Shown: in pieces, positions 50,001 to 60,800 of the stretch
How positions within the stretch are numbered: position 1 is the first letter of the stretch
Layout of the letters: each line of letters begins with the position of its first letter
Assembly (NCBI GenBank): GCA_033026295.1
Contig: CM065180.1
Span: 22,237,023-22,301,022, forward strand
DNA: 64,000 nucleotides
Reading direction: 5' to 3'
Source: Channa striata
Taxonomy: Eukaryota > Chordata > Actinopteri > Anabantiformes > Channidae
Position numbers and translations under genes: made by a program
The notes under the pieces: model-generated
What the model saw: the letters and a program-made list of their open reading frames with translations, nothing else
Database searches by the model: none
What the model was told of the DNA's origin: nothing

Positions 50001-50936
50001 AGTGCATATTCCTAATTTGATCTAATTTACCACAAACAGACATAGAAACAATGGAGTCTGATGGTTTTACTTAAGTAACGAAAACAGCAATTGGTCTCTG
50101 GTTTAAATCCACATTCTTCTGTGTGGACTCCATTTGTAATGGGAACCGGTTGTGACAGGAAACATGTACAATAAACAAAGGACAACGAGCCGTGAGTGTG
50201 ACGGGTCCATAAGGAGCAGTTATTGCCTGATACGGGGATGGCATTTTTTTTTAATACTACTCACCAATTGCGTGGAAACGACAAGGAAAAAAAAAATCAC
50301 AATAAAATATAGAAATAGATGTTGAAGGTCTTACTCCAGGTCTCGGAGTTTCCTCTGGAGCTCCTTGGCGAAGGCTCTCCTGTTCCCAGCCTTCAGGTAC
50401 TCAGACGCCTGTGAGAAGCGGAGGGACAGTTCCTGAAACTGCAGCATGATTTTCCTCTCATCTGCTGACACATACGCCATGCAGAACGGCCGCACGAAGC
50501 CCCTCGCTTCCAGGTCGTAGAGCGTAAGGTGATGGACGTAGGCAAACGCTCCTTCTTTTGAGTCTCCCAGCACCACCCTTGAGTCCTCCACGAAGCTGAG
50601 CCTTGGGTAGCCACTGCCAGGTGGGTGACCCACAAAGGAGGCCTGGTAGTCCACTGACATGATGCGCAGGGAGAAGTAGTTGAGATCGAAGGTCCCACAG
50701 ATTTTGGGGTCATCGGGGATGGTGAGGAGAGGCTGAGGGCCCACCTGCTCAGAGAACTCGGAGATGAGGATGAAGTCTTTGGTGAACTTGGCATAGGAGG
50801 TTTTAGCCCAGGGGTTGGTGTCAGCCAGCGGGTGGAGGGGGACAGAGAACTCCTCAGGGACAACCCACAGCTCGGGATTTGTGTGGCCATACTCATCCTC
50901 TTTGGTGAAAGCCACCACGTCAGGTGAGCCTATCAT
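44044..50936 (-). CDS. smcr8: SMCR8, DENN-family subunit of the C9orf72-SMCR8-WDR41 complex
   Basis: Part of the C9orf72-SMCR8-WDR41 complex, which acts as a GAP for small GTPases (ARF and RAB8A/11A in published work) and controls autophagy and lysosome signalling. Three coding exons: 50335-50936, 46186-47958 and 44044-44503. They total 2835 bases, 944 residues, against 937 in human. The N-terminal longin part contains FILISEFSEQVGPQPLLTI and FDLNYFSLRIMSVDYQASF. It also holds LEARGFVRPF, whose arginine R145 aligns with the human arginine finger R147. A conserved YTPQLIKAKSAKCFDKRLKT block follows, then a long disordered acidic/serine linker. The DENN C-terminus includes RFVRQYPFAIQALWCLLSGR and LSRYSRYIAILDADQKTMRC and ends SLLYKI. 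The linker includes a DP repeat. The start MIGSPDVVAFTKED matches human; upstream in-frame codons are probably 5'UTR. It is head to head with top3a. Confidence 0.97.
46964..46996 (-). repeat. smcr8: In-frame hexanucleotide repeat encoding (Asp-Pro)n
   Basis: ATCAGG units repeated about five times; on the coding strand they give DPDPDPDPDS in the disordered linker of SMCR8. It keeps frame because the unit is six bases. Confidence 0.9.
48640..49590 (+). mobile_element. L1/Tx1-like LINE ORF2 C-terminal remnant
   Basis: In smcr8 intron 1, antisense to the gene. Plus-strand frames, broken by stops and shifts, give FKYLGIWITGN, then SSFEQLVQTFNIPKTHFYRYL, then IQFKIVLCLHWSK-like text. I recognise these, in that order, as the distal part of fish L1/Tx1 ORF2. 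The intact RT core is absent, so only the 3' end of an old insertion is left. Confidence 0.65.
49593..49830 (+). repeat. Dispersed teleost repeat fragment
   Basis: ATTGGATGGATTGTCATGAA followed by a CCACCATGAGGTTAATATTCATG stretch resembles a common fish interspersed repeat (recalled from memory; class uncertain). It directly follows the LINE remnant. Confidence 0.4.
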
Positions 50937-51560
50937 AGTTGTGTTATGGAGCAAGGCATCAGAAACGCAACACAGTGCAGCAGCTTCAACAGTCACAAAA
51001 CATCTGTTGGAGTCCAGCAACGGAGGCACGTTACAGACAGTCCGCACAGGCGGATCATTCCGCTCTCACGTCGCCCAGGCGGCGTTTCAGTGAGTGAGCG
51101 CAATCCAGCCGCTGTGTCTCATCTAAAAGAGGGGCCACGCAGAGCAAAGCGGGTCCAAAAGCCCGGTGTGCCCCTGCAGGAGTGAGCCCCCCCCCACAGC
51201 AATTCAATGACAAGCACGTACCGTTATAGTAACCCGAGCCAGAGTCGCTCTTAATGAGACCAATTATCCTGCGCCAATCACAGGGTCCGTGCAGACATCT
51301 GACCATTCATGCTGTGAGGACAGAGACTGTGAAGCGACCTCAGTGTCCCTCCGCGGTCCCTCTCCGCATCGTGTCCTCACGCATCGTGTCCGCGGCGACT
51401 CTGCGTCCTGAGCTGAAATGTGGGACGTCTGAAAGACACAAACGCTGCTCACAGACGGAAGCGCTGCATGAAATGTTCGCATCCAGAGACAGCCGCCATG
51501 TTTACCCAGCTGGTTGTAGTCTGGTCAGGTGACCGATGCCCCGCCCCTCCAAAAAAAGAA
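50937..51560 (-). promoter_or_regulatory. smcr8: smcr8 5'UTR and promoter
   Basis: GC-rich sequence upstream of the smcr8 ATG, ending with a GCCCCGCCCC GC-box at about 51539-51548. GTCAGGTGAC (51524-51533) is one base off the lysosomal CLEAR consensus. No TATA box is seen. An intron in the leader cannot be excluded. Confidence 0.5.
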
Positions 51561-52660
51561 AAAAGAAAAATCCACCCTAAAACACAAATTCCACAAAAGG
51601 GCCTTTACACATTTTATTACAATATACTTTATATTGTATGTTACAGTTTTATGATCAATTCAATTCCCTTTTTTGTAATTTATTATTTATTTTATGTTTT
51701 TGTTCTGGCCCAGTGCTTATTAACTGGAGAGTGCTTATTAATTATGTTTCGCCTATTTCATGAACTCCTCTATACATTTTTATTTGCTGCCTTTGTCTTT
51801 TGTTGGCGATGAAAACAGAAGAGTTTTCATTTTAAAATACTGTTTTTGTCTGCCATAAACATCTCCATCATTTAACCTCTGTTTTACCGATGGTAGTAGA
51901 TTATATGTGACTTTCTTCATAAAAAAGTCTCAGCATGCATTAACAGAATAACTTCATTGCCTAACCTGTAGGGCCTTTCAGATCTCTTCCCATGCTGGCT
52001 TGGCTGCATTTTTGTTCTAATGTTGTATAGTTTATGTATTTGGAGAAAAGTAGGTGCATTTAAATACCATGACCCTGACAAGATATCTATATCTGTAACC
52101 GTTCAATGCATAAGAATCCAGGAATGCTAAACCCTCAGACTTCTAGAAATATAAAAATGCAAAATAAACAAATTCAGATTTGGGGTGGAATTTTTACGGC
52201 GGAACAGCCGTGATTTTACTGCCTCAATCAGAATGTTTTAATAACTAAATATATTTACGATAATAAAAATGGAAATGCTTGTTTAAAACAATCAATTTAA
52301 AAGCGTTCTGTACTATTTTTGTAAACAATTTTTTAAAAGTTGTTCTATTTTGTAATTTCCAAGGTTTTGCGACAGTGTTACGACCTTGTTTACGGTAACG
52401 TTTGACAGGCGGGCGCGGACTTTGTAAACACAACTAAAAGTGACACTGTTCAGGTCGGTGTAGCTTCTTGTTTTTGATTATCCGTTTTCTTGGTTTGCCG
52501 TTTTAGTTCATTGCTTTAGTAATACGGAGAAAAGTCACTCGATTGTTGTCGACTTTTTGTCACTTTTTAAAAGTTTGGTGCACTGAAGACCATGGCTGGA
52601 GTTAGCCACCTCAGCTAACATGCTAACGCAGCAGAGAACCAGCTGCAGCGGAGCCGCTTC
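51561..52660. other. Intergenic spacer smcr8-top3a, including top3a promoter
   Basis: About 0.8 kb of AT-rich sequence followed by a GC-richer patch from about 52390 containing GGCGGGCGCGGAC. This patch is the likely top3a promoter. No other gene is seen. Confidence 0.5.
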
Positions 52661-55600
52661 ATGTGGCTACGGCCAGGGATGCTAGTAGCGCATCTCCTCG
52701 GGCGATCTTTGCTTCGATCCGGTCTACAGCGCCAAGGGGTCCAGGGGAGGTGGTTCTGTGCGGCGTTGAGTGTCCAGTGTCCGGACGCATCGCAGCAGGC
52801 AGACATGATACGGAACCGGACCCAGATCAAGCGGGTGCTCTGCGTTGCCGAGAAGAACGATGCAGCTAAAGGCATCGCAGAAATCATGTCCAGCGGCAGG
52901 TCCCGAAGGGTTAGTAACGTTACCGTCCACCAACAAACAGAAATTTCAGGATATCGTCTCATCTTTAGTCCAACAGTACTGGATGTACACAACAGTTACA
53001 TCAAATCCATTACTGATTTCAAAGTACTAAGCACATGCTCTAAAGGTCCAAGTCCTCCACCATCGAAGTGATTTCTGCTTTTTTTACCAATATTGGACTA
53101 ACATGAATGTAGTAGTCCTGAATTGTTCCACATGAACCTCTTAAATAAGGTTTCTGCAAAAATATAAAATGTTCAAAACCTACCAGACTGTCCTCTGGAG
53201 GGATAAAAGCTACATAAAATCAGCAAAACCAAAAACCGCCGCCTCATGATGATGCTGTATTACTCATATTGCTTAGATTTATGTATTTCTCCTTGGTTGG
53301 TTCAGTTCTGACTGTCTCATTGTCCCCTGCAGAGGGAAGGAATGTCAAAATTCAATAAAATCTATGAGTATGAATATCACCTCTTTGGTCAGGTAAGTGA
53401 CCGTGCACACACACACCTGTGTGTCTCCTACGTTTTTTGGACCTGTGCTCTGTGTCTGTCTCTGCTGAATTTTGTCTCCATTCTGCCTTAGAACGTGACG
53501 GTGACAATGACTTCCGTGTCAGGACATTTACTGGGTCTGGAGTTTAAATCTCCTTTCCAGAAATGGTAAGCTCGTACACTGTGTCCGTACACATATACAG
53601 CAATCAGCCATGATATTACGACCACCTGTGCAATTAAAGGAATCCAACCATGAATTCTGCTTTTACAAGGTTATGATTTCTCAGTTTTTCGGTTGAGACT
53701 ATCAGAAAGGTGATAATTCTAATATGTGTTTGTTATTTATGTCAAAGTGGGGAGTGGAGTTGATTCGATTTTGATCTACAAATCTATATGTCCTAACAAC
53801 TGATTGTATTTGTATGTTTCACTTTATCTTTTTGTATATTTTCTCTCCACAGGCACAGTTGCAATCCGGTGTTGTTATTTGATGCTGAAGTAGAAAAGTA
53901 TTGTCCAGATAACATGATACAAATCAAGGTATGCTTATTTACATTATTTCCAGTTATCCTGTGTGAACCATTGTGCTTGATATTAATGTTGTAGCTGTAA
54001 TCGTTTTAGACTGTAGACAAGGATTTATTTACAACCCAGAAATTTCTTACCTCCTATTTCGAAATGGGTGATTTTTGTTGCCTTTGCGTCTCTCAGCAGT
54101 AGGAGTCCACAACGGGCAAAGTGAAAAGGGTGAATGTGGATGATAGAAGTGGACTGGAGATGGACATCCATATTTTTATGACTCCTTAACTCTGGAGCAA
54201 AGCTTTTTGTTTCCTGTCTTCCCTTTCTCACTTTTTCTCCATCTCTTTCTGTCTCTCTGTGTAGCGGACACTAGAGAAGGAGGTGAGGCAGTGCCAGGTC
54301 TTAGTCATCTGGACAGATTGTGACAGAGAGGGAGAAAACATTGGCTTTGAAATCATAGATGTTTGTAAAGCAGGTACAATAATAAAATGTGTTGTTTTTC
54401 TTGGGATGCTTCTACCGTGCATATACTAATATATTAATATGCAAATACATATTTGTTTTATCAGTGTACATAGCAGGTTTTGTGTTCATTTGTGCGCAGA
54501 TAGTTCCTTTTATTTGTGTGTGTGTGTTCTTTTAGTGAAGCCAAATTTACAAGTCTTTCGTGCAAAGTTTTCTGAGATCACCCCGCAATCCATTCGAAGA
54601 GCTTGTGAGACTCTGGCGGAGCCAGACGTGAACATCAGTGATGCTGTCGATGTCCGTCAGGAGCTGGACTTGCGCATAGGTAACACATCGCTCTCATGAC
54701 TCATCCATCCAGAGAAACAAACAAATATCTCTTCCTAATGAGTACCTTAAGACTGAAACACGTTTTGCTGGAAGAATTTATATTATGATGTTGTTTTAGC
54801 TGCAGTGAAAGGCTGATAACTAAACAAAAAAGTGTATAACTTTGAAAAATATCTACTTCATTTGAATAACTCAGTATGTTGAGGATTGGAGGATGATATC
54901 TTTTGGATTGGAATTTTGCCCCAAACAATCACTGTGGATTTTGTCCCCTGTACACTGCCAATGCACTGCTTAGGGATCATGTGAATGGCAAAATGATCTG
55001 AAGGAGTGATTGCAGCGAGATTCAACTTTAGTTTGTGCACATTAAAAATAAATCACTCAGTGCTTGAAAAATGTTACCACGATACAAGTTCTCCCATTTA
55101 TCTAAAACTATGTGACAAAATGAAAGAGCTGATGAGCAGTTACTGATCCCATCTCTTCACCATTGTTCAACGTGTGCAGGTGCGTCTTTCACTCGATTCC
55201 AGACCCTCCGCCTGCAAAAGATCTTTCCACAGTCTCTAGCCAATCAGCTGATCTCATATGGCAGCTGTCAGTTCCCGACGCTGGGCTTCGTGGTGGAGCG
55301 CTTTAAAGCCATCCAAGCTTTCATACCTGAGACGTTTTATAAGATCAAAGGTACAACCTCATCACACAAGTCCAAAAGAGATCCTCAGCTTTTAAACGGG
55401 CACGTTGCTGAATTTTTGTGCTTGTTCTTACGTCTCAGTGATGCATGATTTCGAAGACGACGTGGTGGAGTTCAGCTGGAAAAGAAATCGTCTCTTCAAC
55501 CACACAGCTTGCCTGGTGCTTTACCAGATCTGCATGGAGGTATTTTCTGTTTGTATTCTTCATACACTGACGTGTGTTTGAAACTGTACTAGGGTGTTAA

Positions 55601-57788
55601 AATGAATTAAATTGCACTGTGCAACATACACAAGGTCTTCAACAAATACGAAATACATGCACTGATGAACATTGTAAGTCACCTGATGTGTGCTGTCGCC
55701 TTTTGCTGCAAATGTAAGCGCTGCTGCCTCACATCTAGAAGGTTGCGGATTTGTTTCTGTGTGGAGTTTGCATGTTCTCCCTGTGCTTGTGTGGGTTTTT
55801 TGCTCCCACAGTCCAAAGACATGCACGTTAGGTTAGTTGGTGACTCTAAACTGCCTATAGATGTGAGTGTGAATGGTTGTCTGTCTGTGTATGTCTCTCT
55901 GCGTCGGTCCTGAGATAGACTGGCGACCTGTCCAGGGTGCATCCCGCCTTATACCCCATGACAGCCATGACAGGCTTCAGCCCTCCCGTGATGAAATAGG
56001 ATAAGCGGTTACAGTGAAAGAATGTTTTCAGTGTCGCTTTCAGTCTTATTTACGACTCCCTAATCTCTCTGGAGGTTTGTTTGATTCTTGTAACTAGGGT
56101 TTGTGCAGGTCTTGAAAAGTCCTACATCCAGCATCTTCAATGAAAGTCCCTTAAAAGGGATTTAGTCTTAAACATTTTCCTTCTTTCCTTTTCTTTCCTA
56201 GTTTTACTGGTTTGTCAGTCTGCAGATATTGCATTTGCATTATATTTCCTATATAACAAATTTTGCACATTTCAATAAACACCAGAATCCATTCTGCTTT
56301 TTATGTATAGCACGCATTATAATTTTTTTAAGCCACCATTGCTCATTATTCATAAAAATCACTGGGAATTCCTTAAAATGAAAACAAATTTTATTGCACC
56401 TTCTTTTAAATTTGTTATTATTGTTTTTATAGTTTTTTAAAATAATTTTTAAACAATGTCTGAAGTGGGTAAAACCTGAACTTGACTTTATAACACGCTA
56501 ATTTATAAATGAATTTAAATTCAGGCGTATTTGTAGACACCTGCTCGAGACTGTAACTACAAAACTAAAACAGAATTAACCACTCTTAATATTTGGTAAA
56601 GAACTTGTATGATTTCAATACCACAGCTTAAATTATTTAGTAACAGATGTTGAGACAACAAAATATTTTTCTCAAGTATTTGAAAAATAAATAAATAAAT
56701 AAAAGTTGCTTTACACAGACTAAGTAATCCTGATCATTTTTGGGAAATAAGCTCGTCAGATCTGCTTGGTCACGTAATGACACTGTATGTATAGTAATAC
56801 TTAAAGTAAGATTATACCATCTGTTGTTTTCATACTGCAATAAAGTCTGAACATAACTCAGCACACAGTTATTATCACCCACACACCTTGTGTATTTACA
56901 ATGTTTGTGTCGGTACATTTTGTTTTTTAATATTTAGTTTGTCGGCCCCGCCTCAGCATCTTTTCGTTTTAAACCCTGTTTGGTCTCAGGATGGAGGCAT
57001 TGCCTGAATCCATGACTGAACAACATTCACACTTAGATCTTTGCCAAGATACTCACAGCTGACAAACATGTAATTAACACCCAGTTTTCACTGTTTCCCA
57101 CGGAGCAAGATGTGACCATCAGGAGCCAAACTCAGGTCAGAAAACACAAATACTCATGTCCCGGTGCACACATGCTCGCTCAACAATCTGGAGTTATTTA
57201 CAGGTTTTTTTTCCTTTGGTCTCTAATGAAGCTGGGGATTCTATTAATTATTATGTAACTTGCCAACAAAAATAAACACACATTTAATTACTATCTACAT
57301 GTTTTAATAAAAAACTCACAATCTTTTTCAGAGTTGCAAACTTGTCACCTGTTGGTGAAATTTATGTAAACATAACTGGGGGGGTGAAGTTGTGTCATCG
57401 TCTCATCCGAGTCATCTGCGAGTGGGGGTATGTGGCGATGCTCAGCCTGTGATAATGCCAACTTTCTGACGACTCGTACGACACATTCCATATTGTCTCT
57501 GCAGTGTTTGTGTGCAGTATTTATTACCACTGCATACACCCAGTGTCTGTGGTACACACGTTTCTTTAAGGGTGAATTCAGTTTAAGTTTCTAGGATTTT
57601 TAGGTTGTTGTCACTTATTGCGAATATCAGTTATGCTGCCACTCAAAACTCTGTTGTCAACCTACAGCTTGTTTTATTTAAAAAAAATTTAAGGAGTCGA
57701 ACAATTAACTCAAAGATGGCTGAAAGGACACAGATTGAATAAGGCAATTCATCCCTAGATTCAGTTTGGATGTTTTGTTTTTCTTAGG

Positions 57789-57871
<83 letters not shown>

Positions 57872-60800
57872 GTTGTCTTTATAGCCTTGTGTGGGCAACT
57901 TTTGTGTCAATATCATTGTTGTGAGGACATTTTGGATTTCTCAGGAAATTTTAGCTGGTCCACACAATTTCAAAAGGCATTTTGAGGGTCAAGACTGGGT
58001 TTTGGGGTTGGGTTATAATGAGGTTTTCTAGGGTTAGGGATTCAGTTGTGATGGTTAGGGTTAGGGAGTGTATTACGTCAACGAGTGTCTTCACTAGGAT
58101 AGAGGTACAAACGTGTGTGTGTACGCTCGCTAGTACACATCTCTGTACTGTAAGTCTGAATATGTTCTTAAGTTTCCTGAATTAAAACAGGAGAAAAGCC
58201 ACATTTGGAAAATGCACACGTGAGCGTAACGTTTTATTCGTTTCCAGGATCCCATGGCAACAGTCACCTCAGTAACCAGCAAACCCAAGAGCAAGTGGCG
58301 ACCGCTGCCTTTGGACACTGTGGTAAGAATAAAAAGTCAAATAGCCCCACACTCAGTGCATCCTAATCTGTATAACTGTTTCTGGTACAAAGTGGATGTA
58401 CTGTGGTTGTTTTCTAGCACAGCCTCTGTGTCCTGGTGTCCTGGTGTCCTTTGTCCCACTGAATGGTCCTCTGCCTTTTGTCTGACCCAACAGGAACTGG
58501 AGAAACTGGCGTCTCGGAAGCTAAGAATAAGTGCCAAAGAGACAATGAAAGTTGCAGAAAAGCTCTATACCCAAGGGTGAGTCTGTGAGGTTTAAAGAAA
58601 CCAAGCAGCATTTTGGGTCACGTACATTTGTACTTTCCAAACGGAGTTTCTGTCTTTCTCTGACCATATGCTAAATGTTGTCAACCTTCACTATTGATGA
58701 TTTTCCTGTGAACTCGTTTCAGTCCGGTATCTGGCTTGAAGCCACCCAGTGAGAAGCTTTGCGGTGTCAGTGGAATAATAGTCAAATGTATTTTTTGTTT
58801 AGCAGGTTGTTGAACCACTTCAGAGCAGTTGCTATTTTTGCACATGAGAAGGCACCATCTGCCCGTTCAGGCAATAACTGGATGAGTTTTTCCTGATGGT
58901 ATATTTCTGCAGAGCAGGACTTTCTGGCACGTCACGTACTGCCGAGGTGCACGGATGGATGAGCAAAAACTCCAGCAATGCTAAAAACACATTAAGCCGC
59001 TTCATTGTATTTTCTTGTGAGTTGGTTTTACAGTGTAGCAAACTTAATGTGTATCACCCACTGGATTAACTAGGGCTCCGCCAAAGATGTACGAGCCTTT
59101 ATTTAACAGTTTTAGCGCAGCGTTTTGTAAGAGGATGAGTTGTTTGGTTCTAGGCTTACAAAAGGAAGGTGCAGTGGGATTCTATGGACGTGATATTAGC
59201 AGTAATAAATGAGGCACATGTAAAACAGTGACGATCAGTAGCACAAAGGGATCAGATCAGTTCCAGATGTGACTGAACATTTCTCCCAACCAAACATGGT
59301 TTCACCTCTGTCCGTTATCAGTGACAGCATATACCTTCTTATCAGTTCCAGCAAATGACTGACATCATAAAGTAGTTGTGTTGGTATATAAGCTATTTGT
59401 CAGGCAGGGAAAAGGCCAAATGCTCGGGGTGAGATGAAGTATTTCATTGCGCAATAAACTGGCCCCTAAAAAACTTTTAGTCCATGAAGTGACTCTGAAA
59501 AAAGCTTCTTTTCTTTTTTTTTGCTCAGAATAACACTTTCACTTAGTTCTGATACCAAGTTTCCAACTATCCCCGAGTTACTTAGTCAGCAACGTTCTGA
59601 TGGAAACTTAAAGCACAGCCATTTTTATAACAGGTGGACAAAGACTGCAAGTTGATTTTATGGAATAAGCCATGGATGAGTCGATCGGATCCACCTGGGA
59701 ATTCTCTGAATGTGGATGAAACCAGAGGAAATATGAGCCGAGTACACGGTCAGGGCCAGTTTAATTTCTGATGTAGAAATAGAGCAGAAGATGCGTTTTT
59801 ATTTTCCATGATGGAACTACTTCTATCCCTCCGTCTATTGTAAATTCGGTCTCTGTCACTGATCTTTTGCTACTCATGTGTGAGGGACAGACATTGTTGC
59901 CTTTTTCTGTTTTTTTTTCCGCACAAAATTATTTTCAATGTTTATTTTTATTACGTCGGCCCTGATGGAGGCCACAAGCTGAGACACATCGAAAGCTGTC
60001 TGTCACACATTTTTGACCTGCGATTTATTAATTATTATTGTTTTTCTTCTGTCCAGGTTTATTAGCTACCCCCGCACAGAGACCAATATTTTTCCTGCTA
60101 ACCTGGCTCTCACCCCGCTGGTGGAGCAGCAGACACAAAGCCCAGAATGGGGAACTTTTGCCCAGCGGGTGCTTGACCAGCAAGGGGGTCCCAGCCCGCG
60201 GCAGGGGAAGAAATCCGACCAAGCCCACCCTCCCATACACCCCACCAAGTACACCAGCTCTCTGCAGGTGGGTCTCCAAAACCATCTCAGCTCATTTTGT
60301 CCACAATCTACCCTTTATTTAGAGTTAGTTTTTTTTATTTCATTTAATTTTTGCCATTTTAAATTGAAATTTCAGTGGTCCTACTGTTGTGGAGCAAGAC
60401 TTCCTAAACCAAACTCTTTGAAAAAATGTTTTAAATGAGTCCTGATCTGTCTGTCCTCAGTTGCATGTCTCACAAAACTGAAACACTGCACCGTTTAATG
60501 TTCCCTTCTTGACTTTGTCTTGCTTTGTAGCTCACTTTTAAGTCGCTCAGGATAAAACCATCTACCGATTGACTATATGTAAATGTAACTTTTTTTTCTT
60601 TTTGTCTTGTGTCTTTTTTTCCTAATACATTTATGGTACGTCTTTTGTTATTAAAATATGCTTCTTTTTGCATTGTTGATTGTAATAAGAACTAAAAATC
60701 TGATTAGTGGCAGCATGTGCCTGTGTGTAATCAGTTGTTTTAATAATGTATGATAACTGCCAGCTGAAGAATTATTCTTACCCTCTCTGTCCTTTCTTGT

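Noticed and set aside
57797..57985. Open frame made of alternating Cys-Val
   Set aside because: It is a translation of the (TG)n microsatellite, not a protein.
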